Of a stretch of 64,000 bases of DNA, positions 22,660 through 34,458 are shown piece after piece. The stretch lies in assembly GCF_029784165.1 (NCBI RefSeq), contig NC_073696.1, forward strand, positions 38,891,858 through 38,955,857. Direction: 5' to 3'. Numbering within the stretch: the stretch's first letter is position 1; each line of letters starts with the position of its first letter. A model generated the notes under the pieces. It searched no databases and was not told the origin of the DNA. It was given only the letters and a program-made list of their open reading frames with translations. This stretch comes from Wyeomyia smithii (lineage: Eukaryota; Arthropoda; Insecta; Diptera; Culicidae). The translations under genes and the position numbers were made by a program.

Positions 22660-24560
22660 AGCATTCCAGCTCAAAATACCTTGAGCTTGACGATCAGCCT
22701 CTTTCAGTGTCCACGCTTCATGGCTAAAGCGTGCCACCGGGAGAATCAGTGTTTTATAATGTTTGCATTAAGAAAATTGCCGATTTTTTAATGCTTTACC
22801 TTCACAGACACTGACGAAATCACCCATGCAGCATCAATTATAGCAACCCATGAATCAGCAGAAAAAACTGGACAGCAATATCAGTCGAACTCTAACCGTG
22901 ATGACAAAAACAGTGAAGCTACTCCGTTCAGAAGAGTGCACCTTCAAATAACGGTACCCAACCACGTCGAAAACGAATATTGTGCTGCACTTTACCGAAT
23001 ACGTTCCAGCATCTATAACATATCGGCACTATTGGACAACAATCAAAGCATTGAACGAAAGCCCGGTCCCGGACGACCGACTCCTCTGAGCGACAAGGAG
23101 CTCCAAAGGATGCTTGAGAGGAAGACCAAGGGAAAAGTGGTGGCTACATCTCTGCGAGTGCTTGGCCGGGAATTCGGTGAAACCGGCCAAGCAGTGAAAA
23201 AATATCTGACGAACATGAACATACCTGTCCGGAAGCGGACGTCCCGTCCGCTGGTGCACTGGAATAAGATATTTAGTCGAATTTACCGGCGAATCGCGAC
23301 GTGGCGGTGGTAATGGACGACGAAACCTATCTCACCCTGGATGGCAACGACTGGCAAGGCACATCGTATTTTATTTCCCCCACGAAAGAAGTTAGCTCCG
23401 AGGTGAAGATCATTTCACACGCCTAGTTCCCCAAGAAGCTGCTGCTGTGGATATCAAAGTCGCTCTTCTGTCGCTCCGAACTGGCCGTGAACGGAGAAAT
23501 TTATAGTACGAAGTACCTGCCGGAAGTTGCGTAGTTCATCAAGAAATACCATAAGGGTGAAAACGCGGCCAGATCTGGCTTCGGTCCACGCAAAGTGATC
23601 GTTGGAGGAGATGGAACGGCCGAATATCGATGTAGTACCCAAATCGGCGAACCCGCCCAACGTCCCCGAGCTGCGTTCCATCGAGAATTTCTGGGCAAAC
23701 CGGGAGTGTAAGATCTAATCCAACAGTTTTGTCGCGAAAACTACGGAGCAGTTGATGTTTTCGTCCGCATGTTTTCGTTCGCCAAGACGAATTTTCCGGT
23801 TAACTACCGGAAGGCCGCTCACAAGGGCGCAGAATTTTTTACCTTCTATGGGAAGTTTTTTAATTTTAAATGCGAACGTTAATCAGTCATAGCTCATCCC
23901 TCTTAACTGAATTGATTTCTCAACATTTATCGAAGAGCATTTGGTCCGTGGTGGAGTGTTCCTCTCGAAAACCTCATTGGTATTCGCCAAGGTTTACTGC
24001 AACGGCCTCCGTCTGTCGAACAGGATGCGGAAGAAAATCTTGGTTCACGGAATTAAGAGGAGTTATGCCTCGATAATTGCTAGTCCAGACGTCTTGGATT
24101 TTTTGTAGATCGGGCATATGAAACCTACAAACCAGTCCGAGAGCAATCTTTGATTTATGGGAAATCAGGTTCCCCTCCCTGTCGTTGCACATGACAAGGA
24201 TTGGTACATTTCGGTTCCTGATTTCGCTAATATTTTTTAAAAGCTCCTCTCATCATGCCCGAAGATTCTTCGCAAAAACACGCTGACGTTTCTTCCGGTG
24301 ATGGAATCTCTTTTCAGTAGCTTTAACTGCTCGATATCTTCCTCCGTTCTGAGGTGTCACAGCCGTAGCCAACATGTGAACTTTGGCGCGGTTCTTTTCA
24401 TCCGTCGCTCGCTGGCCCCTCATTGGACGTTTTTTTATTCTTGCTTACTTTTCGTCGGTCTAGTTCCGCCACTGTTGTTGTGCCAGTCACCGACGCCCAG
24501 GTAGGCGACTCCATCGAGGATCCTAACTTACGACCTGTTGATTAACGCACCGGCGCTAAC
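22660..24560 (-). mobile_element. RTE-clade LINE remnant split by a transposon
   Basis: 22660-22762 and 23884-24560 both align by eye with the RTE copy at 51.2-53.5 kb in the same orientation (for example CAGCCTCTTTCAG...TCAGTGTTTTATA here and at 51557-51620). Between them lies a Tc1/mariner-type transposase gene. About 550 bp of RTE sequence expected at the join is missing, so the insertion came with, or was followed by, a deletion. Confidence 0.7.
22936..23880 (+). pseudogene. Tc1/mariner-superfamily transposase (ITmD37E-like), broken
   Basis: The N-terminal part (125 residues, ends 23313) includes the linker PGPGRPTPLSDKELQRMLERK and an HTH-like segment ending NMNIPVRKRTSRP. After a frame break comes VVMDDETYLTLDGNDWQGTSYF (from about 23305), where the first catalytic Asp lies. 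Stops at 23424 and 23532 interrupt it. A later frame reads NPPNVPELRSIENFWANRE (23651-23710), holding the final catalytic acid. The middle Asp motif is not recognisable. Such elements cut and paste at TA sites. The ITmD37E label is my best guess from the motifs. Confidence 0.75.
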
Positions 24561-25302
24561 GGCTTTACTTCCTCATTAGGCTGTCCCAAACAAAAATCGA
24601 TGTTGAAAAAGTCAAGGTGCTCAGCCCTAAATTGAAAGTTAATGTTATTTATAGCATTTTTGTAGTACATTTCGAGTTTATAAAAAAATGTTTTCAGGTT
24701 GCCCAAACGTGATTTATGAAAAAATGACTTTTTTAAGCTACAAAACCACTCTTTTGCACTTATTTCAAATCTGTTCGATTCCTACATTCTTCCATATATT
24801 TTTGTATTTTGTGGGATTGTTCTTGAATATTTTGCATGGTTTAGTTAAGCATCGCATTCAAATATTTGATTCACAGAGCCCATTGAACATCACGAAAAGG
24901 TGATTTTTTCTTATAATTTTTAGATAAAACCCTTCAAAACACATATACCAAAAATTTTTGATCAAGAAATGAAATTTTTACTGCAAAGCGGGACTCAAGA
25001 CGGAAATTTACAAGAAACAAGATCCTGGATATCTTATTGAAGGGCTGAGATATTGGCGTTTTTACATGTGATGGAAAACTATGCAAAAACCAAAATTGAA
25101 AACACAATTTAATGAGCTCTACACTCGAAAATATCAGTTTATAGACTATTGAATTTTCAGTGCCGACATGTACTAATACAGTTCCACTTAAGGTATGAAA
25201 ACACTCCGGCAGGTTTTGACGTAGAACTATTTCTCTCAGGAAGTTCGACTACATAGGGGTGTAAAATGAAAATCTTAAAACGGAAAAAGAAAAAAAATGC
25301 AG

Positions 25303-25829
25303 TCATACTTCGAAATAATGCAACCTCGATATTAAACAATCTCGATATAACGTTACTTGATATAACGTAACGTTTACCTCGATATAACGTCTATTTAAAA
25401 TGTATTGAAATTGAAAATAAATGCTACAGCAACTGTTTTTGGGGCATAAATTGCTTCAAAACAAAGGTTTGTAGGTAGTAAGTTTTGAAACCAATGAAAC
25501 CAATGCAAAAATTGTCCAAAATGGGCATTAGAGAGGTTTAAAAATACTAAGAGGTGATGGAAAATAGTTTTCGCGCATCCTTCAGTAACAATTCACAGTC
25601 TTGCATCAATTTAAAACAAATTCTTCGATTGTTGAAATTTCCACTAAATGGGCACAAGAAAGGTTCAAAAATACTGATAGGTGATGGGAAATAGGCTTCC
25701 ACGCATCTTTGAGTAACCATTAACATTCTTGCATAAATTAAAATTTTTTTTTCGCTTCGATATAACGTAACTCGATATAACGTATCGAAATTAAAAATAA
25801 AGTTGCCTTATATCGAGGTATACCTGTAT
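25303..25829. mobile_element. pogo-like MITE with CGATATAACGT repeats
   Basis: The motif TCGATATAACG and its variants recur near the left end (25325-25395) and the right end (25757-25822, ending inverted as TTATATCGAGGTATACCTGTATG). The interior carries an approximate 125-bp tandem duplication (25529-25620 against 25658-25745: GGTTTAAAAATACTAAGAGGTGATGG and a close copy). There is no coding sequence. The pogo assignment rests on the ACCTCGATATAACG type of terminus. Confidence 0.55.
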
Positions 25830-26086
25830 GTCCAATTTCAAATGCTAATAAATCGGTTAGTTTCCAATGGATTTCTTTCGTTTTTGCAGTAATTGATTAG
25901 AAAATCATCTATACATCTGACCAAATATAGAAAAGTGTAAAATTGTATTGTACTATTGAAAATTGTCAAACCCTGTTGAAGCACTGATTTGAACATCTGA
26001 TTGGTCACCTAATGCCTGCTGTCCCTAGCATGGTCGGCAGAATTATATACTGGGAATGCACTTAATGCACCGATCATTTTACTAGA

Positions 26087-26134
26087 GGATGGCAACTAAG
26101 TAGGTCCTAATGGATGGCAACTAAGTAGGTCCTA
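26087..26134. repeat. 25-bp tandem duplication
   Basis: GGATGGCAACTAAGTAGGTC with CTA following occurs at 26087-26109 and again at 26112-26134, separated by two bases. Confidence 0.85.
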
Positions 26135-26139
26135 CAGCG

Positions 26140-28560
26140 TCAGCTGTAGGAGCAGCGGCACTTCCTCTATCAAAAAGCAGCATCAGCGGTAGGTGCTTTG
26201 GTTGTAGTTTCTCCAGTGAAAAGCTCTACCGTATTTTGACGACACACAAACTATTTTGGGTTACTGGCAACCAAAATCTGCCGGCCGTATTTAGTTTTTA
26301 GTGTGTATTATCAGAGTACCTTAGATTTGGTAATAATATTTAAATCAAATGTTTATAAGATTTCATAATATTTTACTTTCTTCCATCCTATTAAACAGAT
26401 TGCACAGAGGTTGAAACTTGTTTGTACCACATAGTGTTTGTCCCTGTCCTGTTTTTTTTTATATGTGCATATTAAAATTCGGTAGCACTTCAAATCTTCT
26501 TTTGAACTCAATTTTAAAAATATTTAATACAAGTAATGTAACAAACAACCTTATGTAGTTCCAAGTCAACCTGGCTTTGCATTAGAATGCTGCAGAAAAC
26601 CTGCCGAAATAGTCTCGTGCCCTATTTATTTCTTGCGTCGCAAAACTATTCGGGGCTAAGGAGTGACTCACACTGATGAAAATTTCTACAAGTTTCCTAT
26701 GACTGTATTTTAAAAAGACACAAGCTGAACGTGTGACACTTATTATAGTAAATTCAATACGCCGGTGATTCCACACCTTGTAACCAATAAAAAGTGACTC
26801 ATCATGTCTTCGGGAATAAAATATTTGTTCAATACAACAGGGCACTGTTTTCGATCACTATTTGGTAAACTACGATAACGTATTTCTTTAGCGATGAAAT
26901 TAAAGTGAAGTGCAAAGGGGAGGAATTGGTTGTTTCTCATTCAAAACCATAAAAATTGTGAGTAAATTAAGATGTTTGGTTACCGAGAATAGCTTGCACC
27001 TATAAAATTATAAATAGGATATGGTAATGTTCAAATGCCCAATGGGCTAACTAGCAAAACTTTATGAAACAAATCACGATTCAATACTGCACAACCAACA
27101 GTGCGCACATTATTAGCGCTTTTCAAGCAGCTTTCAGTATGGAAAAATCATTTCTTCAAGTTTCTCCATCGAATTACCTGGTTATTTTCCTGTTTATAGC
27201 TTAGCACTCAACCTTATCTAATGTAAACTTCATGCCACAGTAATGCTCTGTTGTTTTTTATGCCAATTTTTTGACATGTAGTCGTAGCTCGGCCAACGAG
27301 GGAAAGCTGATTCGTTATTCACCACCATTCGGGTGCACGAGAATTGGTAAACTTTTTCACTTTAACTTAGTTTTACAGCCCGATTATTCATGCCCTCGGC
27401 TTTCCACGATCACCAATCGAACGGCGAGATTTGCAGAATTATTTTGCACTGCTTCTCAAATTGTTTCACCATTCGCTGCACTTGAAACATGACTCGCACG
27501 CTCGCGTATATCTAAATCCGGTGTTGTAGTCAACCAATCAAATGTTGTTTGACGAATGATCTCGTCCAGACGTGTCGAACATCCATACTGTCTGACGTGA
27601 TGATGTTTCTACAAATAAATGACCAAGCCTGGTACTGAGCGGCAAGCTGCTTCGTGAATCTCCGGTACACTCAACTTAAAAATGCGTTGGACGTTCGCAT
27701 ACCAGCCGGCTGCAAGCAAAGTTGTCCCACACAAACCGATCCAAACCCCAAGAATGAAGGGAGCAAGACGATGGCGAAATGTCCCGTTGCTAAAACCGTA
27801 TTCAATTCGCAACATCACCATCGGAGAACCCGTCGTCGCTGGCTGATCAACTGCACTTCCAACTTCCTTTACAACCATCGTCATCAACAGTCTTTCTCCG
27901 TGCAGTACCTGAGCCTGTCTTTCCATACATCCATCTGCCAAGCGAACTATTTGAACGTACAAAGCAGTGGTCAACTAGAAGAGTGTTTGGGGCAATCAAG
28001 TCCAAGTAAGTGGGTGGACTATTTTTTGTCGATTATATGCTTCTCTTCGCGCTATTGTTGAAACTGTTGAGTTACATTTTGCACAGGAAGGCCACCCCGC
28101 CGCCGGTCTCCCGCAAAACAAGACAAACTGCACGGGAGCTGGTCTCGTTTCGCGACCCAAAGCTTCGGCTTCCGTTCCATTTACATAAACGAACGCTTAT
28201 GCGCGGTAATTGAAAGGCCAGAATGAGGAGTTTACCGATCGTTTTCTCTTTGCAACGCAACAAAACAACGCGCAGCAGCGGTGATTCATATTGAATGATA
28301 ATGGAGGCTGGCTCTGATTTGCAAAAAAAAACACTTGCTGATGATTTTTCTTCACTGGATAAAACCAACTTGAATCATTTCATCCGTGAAGCACCGTGCA
28401 AAAACAAATGCTTTATTTTAAATTAATCTTCTTTTTTGAGTCAGTGAGGAATGAAATTATCGTCTCCGCCAAACTGGTGTTCGTCACTTGTCGCGTTGAT
28501 GTTTCCGGGCGGAATGTATACCATTCAAGCAGTGCACACTGTTTCTAAAGCTGCAAAAAC
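26140..28560. other. Intron DNA with a GC-richer patch, no gene supported
   Basis: 27260-28230 is richer in GC and has open frames on both strands, for example 121 codons on the minus strand (27974-27609) with one hydrophobic stretch. None has start, splice or motif support. The patch could include untranslated or alternative first exons of the large gene, but I cannot show it. Confidence 0.4.
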
Positions 28561-28569
28561 GTGAAATTA

Positions 28570-29764
28570 TTTTGACCCAAAAATATTGATTTTAGAGTTG
28601 TAGTGTCATCAGCAAAGTTCTCAAAATAATTGATTTTAAAGCGGTAGCGGTTTTGGCAAAGTTCTTTAAGTTTTTATTTTTCATTTTATGGAAGTTACCC
28701 ACTTAAAAGTGAGAAACAATTTGTGCTTTTCTTATTTTTGCAAATAGAAATCCACTTTCTTCGGTTGCGGCAAATTTTATTAGAAACTATTTTACAGTCG
28801 AATCGCTTCACAACGTCATTTCAAGAAACCGTCGTAATAGGGAAATGTCGCAATAAAACGAAGAATTTTTATGTATGCAAAACAGAAGGGACCATTGAGA
28901 ATGTCGCAATAGAGAGATTTGTCATTATGGAAATAGTCGTTACAGAGAGATTCAACTATATTTGCCAATTGGGATAGAATTTAGTAAAGTTTTCTATAGA
29001 GTGGCCCAAATAATCAATTTTTTTAATATAACTTTTTATAATTATGTGAAGAAAAAAATAACTTTTTATAATGATTTTCTGCAATTTTCCAATATTTTAT
29101 AATATTATATGCTATAACAAAACATTTCCTCGTAGAAAGTGTATTTTTATCTCTTATATTTCTTTAGTTACTGGAGATTTTTATTGAAACATTGCACTAA
29201 TAATCTAATAGATATGTACGAAAATCGCAAATATTCGCAGACGGAAGCATTTCTATACCAAAGTATAAGTGAAACATCATTAAACCCGGATATAGACATT
29301 TGTTTATAGTTTTTGGTACATTTGATATATCTGGTAGTAAAATTGTGCATTATTAAAATCAAAATTTTCAATATCTAAAGAAGTATAATAAATAAAAATA
29401 CACTTTTTTTTAAATTGCGCGTTTATAGCAAACAACGTTGTAAAACATTGAAAAATTGAAAAATATCACTATGGAAAGTTATGTTGAAAAAATCGATTCG
29501 AAGGGTATTCTGTAGAAAATACCACAAATGCCCTTTCAAATAGGCAGATAGAGTGTCTTCGGCAAAGTTGTTTCTTGTAAAATTTACCACAACTTTGCAG
29601 AACAAAATGGATTTTCATAAGCAAAAAAGAGAAAAATACATTTCTGCCTATGGCTTTCAAGTGAATTATTCAAAAAATTGCAACTTCTTTAAAATGAAGA
29701 ATAATTAATAAAAGAACTTTGCCGAAGATGCTACCGCTTTAAAATAAATTATTTTGGGTCAAAA
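28570..29764. mobile_element. Foldback element with roughly 200-bp diverged inverted ends
   Basis: The left end, TTTTGACCCAAAAATATTG then TTTAAAGCGGTAGCGG and GGCAAAGTTCTTTAA, is mirrored on the right as AAAGAACTTTGCCGAAG, GCTACCGCTTTAAAATAAA and TTATTTTGGGTCAAAA. The similarity extends about 200 bp inward on each side. There is no coding capacity. Related wording (CAAAGTT, TTTGCTGAAGACACC) recurs at 32300-32360. Confidence 0.65.
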
Positions 29765-31423
29765 CAATTTCGATCACATTTTTCCAGCCATGAAAACCGT
29801 GTGCAGTGGCTCCCAACTGGTGGTTCGCAGCTGGGAAAGAGATTGCGAGGCTCATTGAAAAAGGCCACAAGGCACTTGCTAATTTTGATAAGTGATAAAT
29901 TTCTTATTAAATAAAGTGATAAATTTCTTTCTATTTTCCTTTGTAAGAGCCAACATAAAGCAATGCTCTAAATCAGTGCTAAAAATCCCTGAAATTCGTT
30001 TAATCGACAGCGGAGTTTTTTGTACTTCGCAAACGGGGTTACGAAGTTGAAAAGGTTGGGGATTACCGATCTAAAGTGCAAATCAGTACAATTTGAGCTG
30101 TTAAAATGAGACTAATCGCCGCTTTTTAATTTAGATACATTTCTTCAGCCTATTCGTTTTACAAATTTGCAAATATTCCTTGATACTAACGTAAACTCAT
30201 CACAATAATTTGTCATTCCTCGTTATTGCATTGTTTCTAAGGTCGATTTCGCGATAGGTCGGATTAGGGCCCTTGGGGAATCAAAAAGAGCTTAAGCATG
30301 GGTTTATTCTCAGGCACTCCAACCAATTCCCCTTCCTTCACGCTGAATTTTATAAAATACCTTGGTGTGACATATTACACACAAGCACGGATAAATAATC
30401 AGCATGCCACTTGTCAATGGCGGTATTGCTAATAATAGATGTGCGGGATACAGCAGACACCCGGACATATCGATTCTGGTCGCAGTAAATCCGTACAGAA
30501 AAAAGGGATCTTAAGCAAACCTGTATTGATTAAATCGAAAAAAAATATCCTCAAGCTTGAACTGGGTACCTATATGAAAGATCATGGATTTTTAACCATT
30601 TTTATGAATTTTGGTACTTTTAGCTGAACCCGAAGTGCGTAATGTCTTCAGTAACTAAGTAAAAGTAGAAGCGACGAACCTGGCGAGCGAATACTGTGCT
30701 ACTTTTTGACGCATTTCTACCCATTCTAGGGAAACCAGAAATTCAGAGTCAGAGGATTGGTTAAAACAGTTTGAACTTGTGGGTAAAAATGTTTCCCGCT
30801 TTTGTCGACCAGTGTAAATATTTTTTTGACTTATTTTCCCCAACTCTTCTCATTTTGTTTCCCTTATTTTCAAATCTAAATAATATTTCAATCTTACGAT
30901 ATTTTTTACTATTATTGTCTTTCATGTTATGTCCGATAATTGTCAGTGCAATTGCGTGAAAGTGAAAAATAACAACCATAAAAGAAATCATTACCAAGAC
31001 AAGGAAATATTTCACTATCACTCAATGTTCATTTTGTCTTCCACCTTTTTTTCGTATTCGCAAAAAAGATCAAGTTATCCGTCAGTCGCAATATAAACTA
31101 CAGTCCCTATATTTACAGTCTGGTTCATAGAAAATCATGCAATCTGGCAACCGGATTATTTGATCAAAATAGTTGGCAATGTTTCAGTTTTTGTTCAAAT
31201 TATTGAAACGTTGAATATTGAATATTCGTCTTATTGTTTCAACTATTCATAATTTCAACTATGTTTTAAATACTTGTTTGCCGTCTTTAATTTTTTTACT
31301 TAGAGCATCAGATTATGATAGAAACTTTTATGTGTGATTTACTGTCTCTTATATAGTTCCTGTATGAATATTGAAATAGTTAAAATTATTTTGATATTTT
31401 TTAGCACACCGCGGTCTCAATAG

Positions 31424-31622
31424 AGCAAAGCCTTGGTGCTACATACCGATTCGGAACTCGACCTTCTGTTTATTTATACACAGACTTCGCAGCCGACTAT
31501 TTAGTGTACAGGACAATTGTGGGGCTAGCGCTACGATCCTACTGACACTAACAGCCTCTCTCGAGCCGAGACTCGAACCTACGACGACTGGCTTGTTAGG
31601 CCATCATCGCACCTCGAAACCA
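31424..31622 (-). mobile_element. tRNA-derived SINE, copy 1
   Basis: On the minus strand the sequence starts with a tRNA-like head carrying the B box GGTTCGAGTC and continues into a shared body (GTTAGTGTCAGTAGGATCGT, GCGCTAGCCCC, ATTGTCCTGTACACT). It ends near CACCAAGGCTTTGC. It matches the plus-strand copy at 49372-49572 over its length with scattered differences. Confidence 0.8.
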
Positions 31623-32499
31623 TCTGGGTCTCAATACCTCCCTAAAATTTTAACTTTTCTAAACTATTATGTTCGGTTGGCTCCGATACCAGAATCCACC
31701 AGACTGTTTATATAGGGTCTGTATTATAAACGTATTCGTTCGATTCCCACCATTCCAAATTTCTTGAGAATTTATTACTCTGAGTTTTGGTGTGTAATAT
31801 GTTATTGTCTAAACTCGGTTTGTGGTATTCCGCGATTAGTGATGGAGGACAAAAATACTACCGCAAAAACCTGGTTTCGGAAAGTCCGTTCATGGATTTT
31901 GGAGTTTTATTTTGATACCACTTGCTGTTTGCTTTTCATTTTAGCTTTAATAAATGGGAGGAACATCTAGTTGGATTTTCAGCAAATTTGCGTACCTTTG
32001 CGACATGTTAGCTGCTGTATGGCGAACTCGAGACGTTTCGTCTGCTAGTTTTTGCTTTTTTTGTGTTCTTGGTGTGTACAAGAAATGATGCTTTTTCAAC
32101 ATTTTTTGGCAATAACTCGGTTTGTGTGGAAGCTATCTATTTTGTGTCTTCTACAAAGTTGTGTGTTTTAATAATATACAAATATATGCCGAACATTATT
32201 ATCTTCTAAATGTTACAGTTTTTTGTATATTTGAAAAAAATAAAGACAAGTCTAATATAAAACGTTATTTATCAAAAACAAGAAGAGTTAGAAGAAAAGT
32301 GCTTTTAGCAAAGTTTTTTGTGAGAACTTTATCTATAACTTTGCTGAAGACACCATTTCTCTAAAGTGTAAGACTAAAAAGTTAGATTTTGCAGCACAAC
32401 TAGCGGTTGAGTTTCGAACTAAAACTTATTGTCATGATTTTAGCCTTTTTCTATACTAAATATCTTCGAAAGATAGTTTGTCAATAAAACCATTATTCG

Positions 32500-32890
32500 G
32501 AGAGCAAATGAATTAAGTTCCCGTTTCTGAGCTCTCGTACCACTGTGCATAGTGCTAACTTTCTGTTCGCTCTGCTTGGCCAGCTTGTACGACTATCCAC
32601 AAAAGTCCAGGGGATTAAGGTCCGGGGAGGCCACCAAGTCCTATCGAGAAATCCGTTAAACTGTCTCGACACCACGCTTGGACAATATTCGCCGCGTAGA
32701 CCGGTGCACCGTCCTGTTGAAGGACGTAATGATCCTTCCCGAAGTGCCGGAGCCAAAACCTTATCTACAGCATCGGCCCTGGTTGAACTCGATAAACACC
32801 AGTGGGAGCTTTCCACGCCTGGATACGATCCCTAAACCATCACCGATACGGCGCTCTGGAACCGCGGAATATTTATTTGGGGCAGGGGGA
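32500..32890 (-). pseudogene. Tc1/mariner-superfamily transposase remnant
   Basis: The minus strand reads VLQQDGAPVYAANIVQAWCRDSL (around 32740-32670), the second catalytic Asp region of Tc1-type transposases. After a frameshift it reads WPPRTLIPWTFVD (around 32630), a decayed form of WPPxSPDLNPLD. The third catalytic region is damaged. No intact ends were found. Confidence 0.7.
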
Positions 32891-33075
32891 TGCTGGCCAA
32901 TGTCGGTGCCCACAGCTGATTATTTTGGACATTATGCGGCTATTGTAAGACAATTTTTTTATCAGATAACACGAACACCCGACTTGCGTTCCGCCAACAA
33001 CTTTACTACGACGTCGCGGTACTCTTTCATCGTGCGTGGTAAACAAACAACAAATATCAGCAAGTCGACACTATA

Positions 33076-33249
33076 GACACTATATATATAGACCTGCGTA
33101 GTGAATGACAGCAGCACTGGAATCGCTGGTTTTTTATATTCTTGTTATTTGTTTGATACAAATTTTTCATTATGTTCATTTTGGCTCGCACGTTTGACAG
33201 TTATTTTGGCTCGCTGCGATTCAGTCCGCAGGTCTATATATATAGTGTC
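33076..33249. mobile_element. 174-bp element with perfect 23-bp inverted ends
   Basis: 33076-33098 (begins GACACTATATATATAGACC) is exactly inverted at 33227-33249. The interior has no coding sequence. It directly precedes the MITE at 33274. The TA-rich ends would form a stable hairpin. Confidence 0.7.
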
Positions 33250-33273
33250 TATTGACGACACCATGCGCCTATA

Positions 33274-34009
33274 CAGGTGGTAGACGAAATGATTGAGACA
33301 GGCAAAACTATGTCAATTTTTCAATGGATAGAACTTCACGAAAAACCAATCAAATTTGACGAAACCGGTTTCATTTTAATAGAAAACTATCCCAGTTTCC
33401 TAGTATTACTTGAGGGCTTGAGGTGACCAACGAACACTGAAAATATTTCAGATTTTGGGAGTGTGTGTCAAAATGGAACCATCGAGATATAAATTGTTGT
33501 TGAGATGGGTTGAGTTGAGTAAAATTTTTCTTGGGTTCGCAGCACCCTAGCAGAACTCAACGAATCTTTGTGGGTGTGTAAGCCTTGCAAAACTAAACAA
33601 TTTTGCAAACATTTTTTTGAAAATTCATCTGGCAAAAACGAATTTACACTGAATAAATATAAATTGGAAAACAAAAAATGATTTTAAAAATATGAAGGTT
33701 CCTTGACGGATTTTCGATCTTTGGGTACCAATTATAGTTTATTGGTAACATATGAACCTAAAATAAATAAGATGTCAGAAAAAGCTGCATGCGTTACAAA
33801 AATCTACATTTTGACATACACTCCGAAAATCCGGAACATTTCTTGTAGAGGTTTGTCACGTCAAGTTCGCAAGTAATAATAGGAAAGCTAGGATAGTTTT
33901 CCAGTAAAATGAAACCGGTTTCATTAAGTTTGATTAATTTTTCGTGAAGTTTTGGCCATTTAAAAATTGCCAAAATTTTACCTGTCTCAATCATTTTGTC
34001 TACCCCCTG
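33274..34009. mobile_element. Long-inverted-repeat MITE (736 bp)
   Basis: The element begins CAGGTGGTAGACGAAATGAT and ends in the inverse ATCATTTTGTCTACCCCCTG. The inverted arms extend about 200 bp with mismatches (for example ACGAAACCGGTTTCATTTTA against AAAATGAAACCGGTTTCAT). TA flanks both sides, the target duplication of Tc1/mariner-type elements. There is no transposase. Confidence 0.8.
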
Positions 34010-34458
34010 TATATGCGGCTAAAGCGACACCAATACTAAAACACAGAATGCACATGGTGCGCACCAACACAAGGACGGAAAGTTGTATTCGAACTTATCG
34101 AACACCTTGTATATTATTTTGATATGTTCGATATTTATGATGATTTTTATGTTTAATGATATTTTTGATACATTTCTATTGTGGATATTTTGTTATTTTT
34201 TTGATATTTTAACCGTTTAAAATTTTGAAATGTTTAAGACATTTTTGACAATTTTAAAATTTGAACGTTTGATAGGACTCTCCTAGCTGAACACTACACA
34301 TGCTTCGCTCCACAAATTTTCTGTTTTAAAAACATACCGATTTTATGTTTTTAAATTAGTTAACGTTCCCAAACACTACAAACCCCCCCTCCCCCCCGCG
34401 AAACTCAACGCCAACACTTGCCGCCATGAAAATTACGTAACGCTGTGGAAGAATTTGC

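Noticed and set aside
27609..27974. 121-codon minus-strand frame with a hydrophobic stretch, suggesting a small membrane protein gene in the intron
   Set aside because: No ATG in good context, no splice or motif support, and an overlapping frame of 135 codons on the other strand. This is probably a result of local GC content.
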